Of a stretch of DNA of 55,902 nt, positions 8,546 to 16,817 are shown piece by piece. Every line of letters starts with the position of its first letter. Position 1 is the first letter of the stretch. The position numbers were made by a program, and so were the translations under genes. Under the pieces are notes generated by a model, which had not been told where the DNA came from, searched no databases, and saw nothing but the letters and a program-made list of their open reading frames with translations. The stretch spans positions 1 to 55,902 of the forward strand of contig CAAFQR010000056.1 of NCBI GenBank assembly GCA_900765165.1. The letters are read 5' to 3'. The stretch comes from Veillonellaceae bacterium (GTDB taxonomy: Bacteria; Bacillota; Negativicutes; Veillonellales; Veillonellaceae).

Positions 8546-9751
8546 ATGGCTAAGTTAAATACAATCGATGAAGTGTTAGCTGATATTCGTATTGGTAAAC
8601 CGGTTATCATCGTGGACGATGAAAATCGTGAAAATGAAGGGGACTTGGTAATTGCCGCCGAGTTCGCTACGCAGGAAAATGTAAATTTCATGGTGAAGGA
8701 AGCGCGTGGCATTTTGTGCACGCCCATGATGGCCGGCGATTTGGAACGCCTTGGCATTGGCCAAATGGTGACGAAGAATACGGACAATCACGAAACGGCC
8801 TTTACCGTAACGGTTGACCATGTGAATACCACGACGGGCGTGTCGCCGTACGAACGTGCGTTGACCATTCGTGCGTTAATCGACGAACGGTCTCGTCCGG
8901 AAGATTTCCGTCGTCCGGGCCATGTGTTCCCACTCCGCTATAAGGAAGGTGGCGTGCTGGTACGCCAGGGCCACACGGAAGCGTCTATTGACTTGTGCCG
9001 CTTGGCAGGTTTGAAGGAAGCGTCTGTTATCTGTGAAATCACTAATGACGACGGTTCCATGGCTCGCCTTGATGATTTGCTCGCCTTCGCGCAGAAGCAT
9101 AACCTCAAAATTGCGTCTGTTGAAGAATTAATCGAATACCGCAAGCTCCACGAAACCATGGTACAGTTGGCGGCAGACTCCGAATTGCCTACCGAATATG
9201 GTGACTTTCATATTTACGTGTTCAAAAATGACGTTGACCACAAGGAACATTTGGCTATCGTCAAAGGCGACATTCGCGACGGCGAAGAAGTGCCGGTACG
9301 CGTTCATTCCGAATGCTTGACCGGTGATGTGTTCGGCTCCAAGCGCTGCGACTGTGGCGATCAGCTGCACAACGCTATGCGTATGTTAGAAAAGAACGGC
9401 CGCGGCATGATTATCTACATGCGTCAGGAAGGCCGTGGCATTGGCTTGACCAATAAGATTAAAGCCTATGCATTGCAGGAAAAAGGCTACGACACCGTAG
9501 AAGCTAACGTTGAATTAGGCTTCCCGCCGGATTTGCGCGAATACTCCTTGGCAGCCCAGATTATTCGCTTCTTTGGTATTAAGAGCATCAATCTCTTGAC
9601 GAACAACCCGACGAAGCGTTCTAACCTGGAACATTGGGGTATTACCATCAACAAACGCGTGCCGATTATTGTACAGCCCAATAGCGTAAACGTTGGTTAC
9701 TTGCGCACGAAACAGAAGAAAATGGGTCACTTGTTCGACCATCAGTTATAA
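8546..9751 (+). CDS. ribBA: Bifunctional 3,4-dihydroxy-2-butanone-4-phosphate synthase / GTP cyclohydrolase II
   Basis: Supplies both precursors of the pathway. The N-terminal RibB domain (about residues 1-200) has the acidic metal and substrate loop VDDENRENEGDL near residue 23. The C-terminal RibA domain has the zinc motif C-x10-C-x-C (ECLTGDVFGSKRCDCGD, about 256-270) and the GTP-binding stretch RQEGRGIGL. Length 401 fits fused RibBA proteins. AAAGGAGA lies 8-10 bases before the ATG. The 52-bp gap from ribE shows no strong terminator, so it is probably in the same transcript. Confidence 0.95.
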   Translation: MAKLNTIDEVLADIRIGKPVIIVDDENRENEGDLVIAAEFATQENVNFMVKEARGILCTPMMAGDLERLGIGQMVTKNTDNHETAFTVTVDHVNTTTGVSPYERALTIRALIDERSRPEDFRRPGHVFPLRYKEGGVLVRQGHTEASIDLCRLAGLKEASVICEITNDDGSMARLDDLLAFAQKHNLKIASVEELIEYRKLHETMVQLAADSELPTEYGDFHIYVFKNDVDHKEHLAIVKGDIRDGEEVPVRVHSECLTGDVFGSKRCDCGDQLHNAMRMLEKNGRGMIIYMRQEGRGIGLTNKIKAYALQEKGYDTVEANVELGFPPDLREYSLAAQIIRFFGIKSINLLTNNPTKRSNLEHWGITINKRVPIIVQPNSVNVGYLRTKQKKMGHLFDHQL

Positions 9752-9752
9752 T

Positions 9753-9834
9753 CGGCTCGTTTTTTGATAGCCGAAGCGTTCGATACTGAGTCGAAAGCTG
9801 AGTAACGCAGGATTAGGTGGCCGCCGCGGCGGCC
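9753..9834 (+). promoter_or_regulatory. Cluster of small inverted repeats between ribBA and ribH
   Basis: CGGCT/AGCCG (9753-9757 with 9769-9773), GCGTT/AACGC (9776-9780 with 9804-9808), an inner TTCGA/TCGAA (9779-9783 with 9791-9795), and a perfect 16-bp palindrome GGCCGCCGCGGCGGCC (9819-9834). Some pairings exclude others. No T-run follows, so a processing or attenuation role is more likely than full termination. It resembles no riboswitch I recognise. Confidence 0.4.
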
Positions 9835-9876
9835 TTACGATATACGATTAGATACAAAGTAAATGGAGGAATCACC

Positions 9877-10335
9877 ATGTTAATGGAAGGTAAATTATTA
9901 GGTTCTGGTAAGAAATTCGCTATTATTGGTTCTCGTTTTAACGAGTTCATTACGTCTAAATTGATCGCCGGTGCAACGGATGGCTTGGTTCGTCACGATG
10001 TAAAACCGGAAGATATTACGACGGTTTGGGTACCGGGTGCTTTCGAAATTCCGTTGGTAGCACAGAAAGCCGCTAAGAGTGGTAAATTCGACGCTATCAT
10101 CTGCGTTGGTGCTGTTATTCGCGGTGCTACGTCTCACTATGATTATGTTTGTAACGAAGTGTCTAAAGGTATTGCGCACATTAGCTTGGAAACGGGCGTA
10201 CCGGTTATGTTCGGTATTTTGACTACCGAAAACATTGAACAGGCTATTGAACGCGCTGGCACGAAGGCTGGTAACAAAGGCTTCGATTGTGCTATGGGCG
10301 CTTTGGAAATGGTAAATTTGTTGGAGCAGTTCTAA
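9877..10335 (+). CDS. ribH: 6,7-dimethyl-8-ribityllumazine synthase
   Basis: Condenses the pyrimidine and butanone-phosphate intermediates, the penultimate riboflavin step. Family motifs are VPGAFEIPL (about residues 52-60) and GAVIRGATSHYDYV, with the catalytic His near residue 87. Length 152 is typical of the 60-mer or pentameric enzyme. ATG 9877 follows GGAGGA (9865-9870) with 6-base spacing; in-frame codons further upstream run through the GC-rich palindrome and are not used. hslO begins one base after the stop codon. Confidence 0.95.
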   Translation: MLMEGKLLGSGKKFAIIGSRFNEFITSKLIAGATDGLVRHDVKPEDITTVWVPGAFEIPLVAQKAAKSGKFDAIICVGAVIRGATSHYDYVCNEVSKGIAHISLETGVPVMFGILTTENIEQAIERAGTKAGNKGFDCAMGALEMVNLLEQF

Positions 10336-10336
10336 A

Positions 10337-11212
10337 ATGGATTTTATTAAACGTTACACCACGAAAGAGGGCATTCGCCTCGCTGTGGCCGTTACGACGG
10401 CTACCGTTGAGGAAGCCCGTGCTCGCCACGGCTTAAGTCCGGTGGCGACGGCGGCGCTAGGTCGTACCATGACCGGTGCGCTCTTGATGGCTGGTGATTT
10501 CAAAAATGATGAAAATGTTAGCGTTCGCTTAAAGGGCAATGGCCCATTGGGCGTGGTGCATGCTGACGCGTTCGCCGATAACACGGTGCGCGGCTATGTG
10601 GATAATCCGAAGGTGGATATTCCCTTGAAGTATGCCGGAAAGCTCGATGTGGGCGGCGCTGTCGGTCACGAAGGGGAAGTGCAGGTAACGCGCTTCACGA
10701 AGCTTCGTCAGGACTACACGTCTCAGAGCCCGATTCAGAGCGGCGAAGTGGCGGAAGATTTGGCGTATTACTTATATACGTCCGAACAGATTCCGGCCAC
10801 TATCAGCCTTGGCGTGTTGGTTGGGACCGATTGCACGGTAACCGCTGCCGGTGGTTTCTTGGTGCAGGCACTGCCGGATGCGACCGATGAAGCGCTGTCC
10901 GAAGTGGAAGCGAACATCAACGCATTGGGCCCGATTTCCCAGTATTTGGAAGCGCATCCGAACGGGGAAGGCTTAGCCGAAAAAGTGCTGGGCTCCTTGA
11001 GCTATCACGAAGTACTGGAAAGCCCGGTAGCCTTCAAATGCACGTGCAGCAAGGAACGCTTTGAACGCGTGCTCTTGACCTTGTCCGACAAGGATAAAGA
11101 AAGTCTCTTACAAGATAAAGAAACGGAATTAGTGTGTCATTATTGTAACAATCGCTATACCTTCAGTCATGAGGAGTTGGCGAAGCTGTTCGAAGAAGGA
11201 CATGCAAAATAA
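10337..11212 (+). CDS. hslO: Redox-regulated chaperone Hsp33
   Basis: Cytosolic holdase activated by oxidation. The C-terminal zinc-binding switch is intact: CTC (about residues 234-236) and CHYC (about 267-270), the C-x-C...C-x2-C pattern that releases zinc on disulfide formation. The N-terminal substrate domain shows GRTMTGALLMAG and KGNGPLG. Length 291 matches the family. The start lies one base after ribH, with GGAG in the end of ribH, so it is translationally coupled to the riboflavin operon. Confidence 0.95.
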   Translation: MDFIKRYTTKEGIRLAVAVTTATVEEARARHGLSPVATAALGRTMTGALLMAGDFKNDENVSVRLKGNGPLGVVHADAFADNTVRGYVDNPKVDIPLKYAGKLDVGGAVGHEGEVQVTRFTKLRQDYTSQSPIQSGEVAEDLAYYLYTSEQIPATISLGVLVGTDCTVTAAGGFLVQALPDATDEALSEVEANINALGPISQYLEAHPNGEGLAEKVLGSLSYHEVLESPVAFKCTCSKERFERVLLTLSDKDKESLLQDKETELVCHYCNNRYTFSHEELAKLFEEGHAK

Positions 11213-11223
11213 TACAGGTAATA

Positions 11224-11247
11224 AGCCGGTTGTGTAAGCAGCCGGCT
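11224..11247 (+). terminator. Possible terminator after hslO
   Basis: AGCCGGTTG (11224-11232) pairs with CAGCCGGCT (11239-11247), 9 bp with one G-U, around a 6-nt loop. Downstream bases are only mildly T-rich, so strength is doubtful. Confidence 0.4.
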
Positions 11248-11408
11248 ATAGCTGTTTCTAAAAGCTTTATGTCGACATATCACTTGATGGCATGAGTTAT
11301 CTCGTAATGTGATAAATATGCATAGTTTATAATTCGTAACGACTACAGACTCAACTGGGAATGTGTTACAATAAGAATAGTCAACTTACTATATGAGAGG
11401 TGAATACA

Positions 11409-12230
11409 ATGAGTGTTATCGCAGTTATCGGTGGGACCGGTGTTTACGACCCGTCCATGTTTGACAATTTGGAAGAAAAATCCATGAACACGCCGTACGG
11501 TGAAATTCATTATACAAAGGGTTCTTATAAAAATAAGACCATCGTGTTCTTGGCACGACATGGTAAATCCCATTCCATTCCGCCCCATTTGATCAATTAT
11601 CGGGCGAATATGTGGGGCCTTAAGAAATTAGGCGTTACGCTGATTATCTCTACGACGGCCGTTGGTTCCTTGAATCCGGAATTCAAACCGGGTCATTTCG
11701 TGTTGACGGATCAGTTCCTCGATTTCACGAAGAACCGCGCTCACACGTTCTTTGACGGTGGCGACAAGAAGGTCGTTCATTTGGACGTTACCAATCCGTA
11801 TGCACCGGAAATTCGCGACGTTATCGAAAAAGCAGGCAAGGAATTAGGTTTCCCCATTCATAATGGCGGTACCTACGTATGTACCGAAGGCCCTCGTTTC
11901 GAAACGCCGGCTGAAATCAAGATGTACGCTTTATTAGGCGGTGATACTGTAGGCATGACGAACGTGCCAGAAGTTACCTTAGCCGGCGAAGCGGAAATCG
12001 CCTATGCAACGATTTCTATGGTGACGAACTTTGCAGCCGGTATTTCCAAAACGGAATTGACCCATAAGGAAGTAACTGAAATTATGGCGCAGCTTAGCGA
12101 ATCGTTCCGTGCGTTGATCTTGAAGACTATCGACGCGTTGGATCCGGATATGGATTGCGCTGCTCATCATCGCTTAGCCGAATACGGCGGTTTCAAGGTT
12201 GCGTTAGGTTCTGATGGTGCCGACTTATGA
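11409..12230 (+). CDS. mtnP: S-methyl-5'-thioadenosine phosphorylase (MTAP/PNP family)
   Basis: Cleaves methylthioadenosine (MTA) with phosphate to adenine and methylthioribose-1-phosphate. Visible motifs: VIAVIGGTGVYD (phosphate loop), FLARHGKSHSIPPHLINYRANMW (split here between positions about 40-63), GTYVCTEGPRFETPAE, and VGMTNVPEVTLAGE. Length 273 fits. ATG 11409 is chosen 8 bases after GAGAGG; an in-frame GTG at 11400 lies within that site. The stop overlaps mtnA by four bases (ATGA), matching sequential reactions. Purine nucleoside phosphorylase activity is the main alternative, but the mtnA partner favours MTA. Confidence 0.9.
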   Translation: MSVIAVIGGTGVYDPSMFDNLEEKSMNTPYGEIHYTKGSYKNKTIVFLARHGKSHSIPPHLINYRANMWGLKKLGVTLIISTTAVGSLNPEFKPGHFVLTDQFLDFTKNRAHTFFDGGDKKVVHLDVTNPYAPEIRDVIEKAGKELGFPIHNGGTYVCTEGPRFETPAEIKMYALLGGDTVGMTNVPEVTLAGEAEIAYATISMVTNFAAGISKTELTHKEVTEIMAQLSESFRALILKTIDALDPDMDCAAHHRLAEYGGFKVALGSDGADL

Positions 12231-13300
12231 TGACTACTAACGATTCGTTGCGCAGTTTACAGTGGGACGGCGAGGCGTTGACCTTGCTGGACCAGACAAA
12301 ATTACCGGGCGAACGAGTGTATATTCGTTGCATCGATTGGCGCGTTGTAGCCGAAGCGATTAAGATGCTCCGCGTTCGTGGGGCGCCGGCCATTGGCGTT
12401 GCGGCGGCGTATGCCATGATTTTGGCGGCTCGCGAAGCGCAGAAATCCGGTGCTGACGAAGAAGAACGTCGTTTGCTCTTAGCGAACTTCGCTTATGACC
12501 TTGCCAATACCCGTCCGACGGCGGTTAACTTGGCGTGGGCGGTTAAACGCTTGGAAGCAGTAGCGGCCGAAGAAGTATCCTTCGATACAGTGCCGGCTGC
12601 CTTAGAAGCAGAAGCAAAAGCGGTAGAAGCGGAAGACTTAGGCCTCAATAAGGCCATGGCGGAAGCGGGCTTGACTCTATTTGAAGGCAAAAAAGGCGTG
12701 CGCATTTTGACGCACTGCAATGCCGGTGCCTTGGCGACAGCCGGTATCGGTACGGCGCTTGGTGTCGTTCGTGCGCTTCATCAGAATGGTCAGCTGGAAC
12801 GCGTTTACGCCGATGAAACTCGTCCGTTGTTGCAGGGTGCTCGCTTGACGGCTTTTGAGCTTCACGAAGATGGCATTCCGGTAACGCTCTTAACGGATAA
12901 CATGGCGGCGTACGCTATGCAGCAAGGCTTAATTGATGCTGTTATCGTTGGTGCGGACCGCATTACGACGGAAGGTGACGTAGCCAATAAGATTGGTACC
13001 TATGGCGTTGCCTTAACGGCGAAGGCTCATGGCATTCCGTTCTATGTGGCAGCTCCCTATAGTACCTTTGATTTCACCTTGAAATCCGGTAAGGATATTC
13101 CTATTGAAATGCGCAGTGCTGATGAAGTACTGGGCTTTCATGGTGTGCGTACCGCTCCGGAAGGCATTGATGTGCTCAATCCGGCCTTCGACGTTACGCC
13201 TCATGAATTAGTCAGTGCTATCATCACCGAAGCAGGCGTGCTGAAAGCGCCGTATACCGAATCGGTAGACGCACTTCGTAAGCGCTACGAGAAAAAATAG
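12227..13300 (+). CDS. mtnA: S-methyl-5-thioribose-1-phosphate isomerase
   Basis: Converts methylthioribose-1-phosphate, the product of MtnP, into methylthioribulose-1-phosphate. Family signatures include RVRGAPAIGVAAAYAM (about 49-64), LTHCNAGALATAGIGTALG with the catalytic Cys, an acidic DETRPLLQGARLTAFEL segment, and IVGADRITTEGDVANKIGTY with the catalytic Asp. Length 357 is typical. It starts inside the mtnP stop codon (ATG 12227, or 12230 for a protein one residue shorter). Later genes of the methionine salvage route (mtnB, mtnD and others) are not in the window. Confidence 0.93.
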   Translation: MMTTNDSLRSLQWDGEALTLLDQTKLPGERVYIRCIDWRVVAEAIKMLRVRGAPAIGVAAAYAMILAAREAQKSGADEEERRLLLANFAYDLANTRPTAVNLAWAVKRLEAVAAEEVSFDTVPAALEAEAKAVEAEDLGLNKAMAEAGLTLFEGKKGVRILTHCNAGALATAGIGTALGVVRALHQNGQLERVYADETRPLLQGARLTAFELHEDGIPVTLLTDNMAAYAMQQGLIDAVIVGADRITTEGDVANKIGTYGVALTAKAHGIPFYVAAPYSTFDFTLKSGKDIPIEMRSADEVLGFHGVRTAPEGIDVLNPAFDVTPHELVSAIITEAGVLKAPYTESVDALRKRYEKK

Positions 13301-13408
13301 TGCTGTTAATAAGTTTTACACAGCCGGCGGTGGAGGCGGTTTATTTCACCAAAGGCTGCGAATATATAGTTTTACAACACATGTTTTAAAGAAAAGAAGA
13401 GGTTTTGT

Positions 13409-14653
13409 ATGAAATCGTTAATCAGAGATATTGCATTGGCTCCGGAAGGACGCAAAAAGATTGAATGGGTTGCTAACTTTATGCCGGCTTTGAACAGCTT
13501 GCGCGAAGAATTCAAAGCAAGCCATCGCTTCGAAGGTAAAACCGTTGTAGTTAGCGTTCACTTGGAAGCTAAAACGGCGTACTTGTCCACTGTTTTGAAG
13601 GAAGCCGGCGCTGATGTTATCGTAACTGGTTCTAACCCGTTGTCCACCCAGGATGACGTTGCAGCTGCTTTGGTAGACATGGGTCTTACCGTGTATGCTT
13701 GGCACGACTGCACTGACGAAGAATACTTCATGTTCCTCAATAAAGCATTGGACCACAAACCGCATTTGATCATCGACGACGGCGGCGACTTGGTTAACTT
13801 GCTTCACACCACCCGCACGGACGCTAAGGAACGCTTGATTGGCGGTTCCGAAGAAACTACTACGGGCGTTCATCGTTTGCATGCCTTGGCTAACGAAAAT
13901 AAATTGACGTTCCCGATGATCGCTGTTAACGATGCCTACTGCAAATACTTATTCGATAACCGTTATGGTACGGGCCAATCCGTTTGGGACGGCATTATGC
14001 GTACCACGAACTTGACGGTAACCGGTAAAAACGTTGTCGTAGCTGGTTATGGCTGGTGCGGTAAAGGCGTGGCTATGCGCGCTAAGGGCTTAGGTGCTCA
14101 TGTATTCGTAACCGAAGTTGACCCGATTAAGGCTATCGAAGCTGTATTCGACGGTTTCACTGTATTGCCGATGGAACAGGCTGCGCCGATTGGCGATATT
14201 TTCATCACCGTAACGGGCTGCAAAGACGTTATCCGCAAGGAACATTTCGAAATCATGAAAGACAAAGCTATCATGTGTAATGCCGGTCACTTCGACTGCG
14301 AAGTTAACGGTCACGAATTGGCACAGGTTGCTGTATCTCATAAAAACGTTCGTAAGAACATTGAAGGCTACACCATGGCTGATGGCCGTACGTTGTACCT
14401 CTTGGCTGGTGGTCGCCTCGTAAACCTCGCTGCCGGCGATGGTCATCCGGCTGAAATCATGGACTTGTCCTTCGCAATGCAGGCGTTGGCTGCTGAATAC
14501 TTGCTCATGCACGGCAAGGAAATGAAGGCTGACGTTCATGTATTGCCGCACGAATTGGATTTGCGCATTGCTGCTGTTAAATTGGCTTCCATGGGCTACA
14601 AGATTGATAGCTTAACGCAGGAACAGATCGATTACTTAACCAAAGTTCAGTAG
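13409..14653 (+). CDS. ahcY: Adenosylhomocysteinase (S-adenosylhomocysteine hydrolase)
   Basis: Reversibly splits S-adenosylhomocysteine (SAH) into adenosine and homocysteine with bound NAD. Seen are HLEAKTAYL, GSNPLSTQDDVAAAL, DDGGDLVNLLH, EETTTGVHRL, the dinucleotide-binding GYGWCGKG (about residue 213), and a C-terminus ending in LTQEQIDYL. Length 414 fits the shorter bacterial and archaeal-like form. AAGAAGAGG precedes the ATG. Nine bases separate it from mtaD, so the two form one unit dealing with spent SAM. No SAH riboswitch could be recognised in the 108-bp leader. Confidence 0.95.
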   Translation: MKSLIRDIALAPEGRKKIEWVANFMPALNSLREEFKASHRFEGKTVVVSVHLEAKTAYLSTVLKEAGADVIVTGSNPLSTQDDVAAALVDMGLTVYAWHDCTDEEYFMFLNKALDHKPHLIIDDGGDLVNLLHTTRTDAKERLIGGSEETTTGVHRLHALANENKLTFPMIAVNDAYCKYLFDNRYGTGQSVWDGIMRTTNLTVTGKNVVVAGYGWCGKGVAMRAKGLGAHVFVTEVDPIKAIEAVFDGFTVLPMEQAAPIGDIFITVTGCKDVIRKEHFEIMKDKAIMCNAGHFDCEVNGHELAQVAVSHKNVRKNIEGYTMADGRTLYLLAGGRLVNLAAGDGHPAEIMDLSFAMQALAAEYLLMHGKEMKADVHVLPHELDLRIAAVKLASMGYKIDSLTQEQIDYLTKVQ

Positions 14654-14662
14654 GAGGGTACT

Positions 14663-15997
14663 ATGAGCAAAATAGTTATTCGCCACGCTGATTGCATTAC
14701 CGGCGCTTACAGTGCCGAAGGTAGCGAAATTTTACGCAATGCTACCATCATCATCGAAGATGGTTACATTACGAAGATTATTTCCGGTGACGAAGCGAAA
14801 ACGCCGGCGGGCCAGCAGGCGTTAGAAGCCGCTGTAGCCGGTGCGGAACGCATTGTAGACGGCACGAACACCGTCGCTGCGCCGGGCTTTGTAAATACGC
14901 ACACGCATATCGCTATGGGTTTGTTGCGTAACTACGCCGACGATTTAGAATTAATGGATTGGCTTCAGAATGCTATTTGGCCGGCTGAAGCTAAGCTGAA
15001 CAGTGATTTGGTGCGCGTTGGTACGCAGCTGGGCATTGCAGAAATGCTCCGCAGCGGTACCACTTGCTTCAGCGATATGTACTTCTTCATGGAAGATACG
15101 GCTGAAGTGGTTAAGGAAACGGGCATGCGCGCTGTGTTGTCTCGCGGCATGGCCGGTGTAGCACCGACCGCCGAAATCGCTTTGGTGGAAAACAAGGAAT
15201 TGTTCAAAACCTGGCATGGTTATGACAATGACCGCATCAAGGTAATGTTAGGACCACATGCGCCGTACACCTGTCCGGATGCATACATGGCCAAGGTTAT
15301 GGACTTGAGCCATGAAATCGGCGCCCAGATTCATATCCATCTTTGTGAAACGAAGACGGAAGTGGATGGCGTGTTGAAGGAAACGGGCAAGACCCCGATT
15401 GCACACTTCAATGACTTAGGCGTATTCGATACCGGTTGTGTGGCCGCTCATTGCGTTCACTTAACCGACGAAGACCGCGCTATTATGAAGGAAAAGAACG
15501 TGCGCGTCGCTCACAATCCGCAGTCTAACCTTAAGTTAGCCAGTGGTATTGCCGATGTACCAGCCATGTTGAAGGCAGGTCTTACGGTCGGTCTTGGTAC
15601 TGACGGTTCTGCCAGCAACAACAATGCAGACATGCTGGAAGAAGTACGCTTAGCGGCTACGCTTCATAAAGCAACCCATTACGACCCGAAGGCTATTCCG
15701 GCAGCCGCTGCGTTAGCTATGGGTACTGTTGAAGGTGCGAAGGTATTGGATTATAGCGACTTAGGTCTTATCAAGGAAGGCTATCGCGCCGATATCGTGT
15801 TGTACGATACGACCGGACTTCATTGGTTGCCGCGCTATAATGACGTAGCATCCTTAGTATATGCGGCTAATAGCTCTGATGCGAAGACCGTTATCGTAGC
15901 TGGTCGCGTATTGATGGAAAACAAAGCGTTGTTGACTATTGATGAAGAAAAGTTAGCTTTCGATGCTGTAAAAGCAGGGGAAGTATTTAAAGCGTAA
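14663..15997 (+). CDS. mtaD: 5-methylthioadenosine / S-adenosylhomocysteine deaminase (amidohydrolase)
   Basis: Predicted to deaminate MTA and/or SAH to the inosyl products. It has the amidohydrolase metal site: HTH (about residues 80-82) in PGFVNTHTHIAMGLLRNYADD, a second metal His in IHIHLCET, a third in AAHCVHLT, and the catalytic Asp in GLGTDGSASNNNADM. Length 444 fits. AGGAGGG precedes the ATG. Side by side with ahcY and mtnP it offers a second route for the same SAM by-products, so substrate preference is uncertain; guanine or other nucleobase deaminases of the same family are less likely here. Confidence 0.88.
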   Translation: MSKIVIRHADCITGAYSAEGSEILRNATIIIEDGYITKIISGDEAKTPAGQQALEAAVAGAERIVDGTNTVAAPGFVNTHTHIAMGLLRNYADDLELMDWLQNAIWPAEAKLNSDLVRVGTQLGIAEMLRSGTTCFSDMYFFMEDTAEVVKETGMRAVLSRGMAGVAPTAEIALVENKELFKTWHGYDNDRIKVMLGPHAPYTCPDAYMAKVMDLSHEIGAQIHIHLCETKTEVDGVLKETGKTPIAHFNDLGVFDTGCVAAHCVHLTDEDRAIMKEKNVRVAHNPQSNLKLASGIADVPAMLKAGLTVGLGTDGSASNNNADMLEEVRLAATLHKATHYDPKAIPAAAALAMGTVEGAKVLDYSDLGLIKEGYRADIVLYDTTGLHWLPRYNDVASLVYAANSSDAKTVIVAGRVLMENKALLTIDEEKLAFDAVKAGEVFKA

Positions 15998-16040
15998 GAC
16001 GTTAAGGCTTTGCACGGCTTGAACTGCATGCGCTTAATAG

Positions 16041-16086
16041 AAAAAGCTGTAGTGGCTGATGAATATCAGCTACTACAGCTTTTTTG
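16041..16086. terminator. Bidirectional terminator between mtaD and tpx
   Basis: A 20-bp stem (16041-16060 with 16065-16084, one G-T pair) around GAAT, flanked by A-run on one side and T-run on the other, so it can stop transcripts from both converging genes. Confidence 0.92.
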
Positions 16087-16100
16087 TGTTAGTGCGCAGA

Positions 16101-16616
16101 TTAGATCAATTTTTTTACAGCGTCAACAGCTGCGTCGAAGTTAACAGCGTGGGTAACTTCCGGTACGTATTCAACGTAAGCAACTTTGTCGTCTTTGCCG
16201 ATTACTACGATACCACGAGTCAACAAACGGAGTTCGTCAATCAAGAAGCCGTATGCAGTACCGAAGGAAGCGTCTTTGTGGTCAGACAACGTAACAACGC
16301 GGTCAACACCAGCAGCGCCGCACCAACGTTTCTGAGCGAACGGCAAGTCCATGGAGATAGTCAAGACAACTACGTCATCGGACAATTTAGTAGCGTTCTG
16401 GTTGAACCAACGAGTCTGTGCGTCGCACACGCCGGTATCCAAGGACGGAACTACAGAAATAACTTTTACTTTGCCTTCGTAGTCAGCTAAGGTACGAGGG
16501 GTCAAATCATTATCTAAAACAGTGAAAGCCGGCGCTTTTTCGCCAACTTTAACTTCAGGGCCAACCAAAGTCATCGGATTATTTAAGAATGTAATAACAC
16601 CGGTACGTTTTTCCAT
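16101..16616 (-). CDS. tpx: Thiol peroxidase (atypical 2-Cys peroxiredoxin)
   Basis: Reduces hydroperoxides at the expense of thioredoxin. The peroxidatic Cys is in PSLDTGVCDAQTR (about residue 64) and the resolving Cys in FAQKRWCGA (about 99), the spacing expected for Tpx. The N-terminal FLNNPMTLVG and VGEKAPAFTVLD are also typical. Start ATG (complement of 16614-16616) lies 9 bases after AGGAGGT; upstream in-frame codons precede this ribosome site. Length 171. It is transcribed against mtaD and divergently from the ABC exporter. Confidence 0.93.
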   Translation of the reverse strand: MEKRTGVITFLNNPMTLVGPEVKVGEKAPAFTVLDNDLTPRTLADYEGKVKVISVVPSLDTGVCDAQTRWFNQNATKLSDDVVVLTISMDLPFAQKRWCGAAGVDRVVTLSDHKDASFGTAYGFLIDELRLLTRGIVVIGKDDKVAYVEYVPEVTHAVNFDAAVDAVKKLI

Positions 16617-16817
16617 TTGTGAGTTACCTCCTAATGAATCGTTAACATACAATGAATTTCAAAATAATTTGTAAGCTAATGTTTACTCTTATAGTATAGC
16701 ATGGTACAAACAATAAATAAAGTGGTTTCATATAAAGAGATGGTGAAAAAAATTGTCAAAATGCTGTATAATAGTAGAAGATAGTAATACTACGATTATC
16801 TGTTATGGAGTGGATGT

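Noticed and set aside
13301..13408. Possible SAH riboswitch before ahcY
   Set aside because: The leader shows a CAGCC/GGCTG pair but not the conserved SAH aptamer sequences.
16059..16490. Plus-strand frame of 143 codons opposite tpx
   Set aside because: Shadow of tpx beginning inside the shared terminator.
16753..16772. TTGTCA/TATAAT as a promoter for the ABC exporter
   Set aside because: The spacer is only 8 bp, so the two boxes cannot form one sigma-A promoter; only the -10 may be used.
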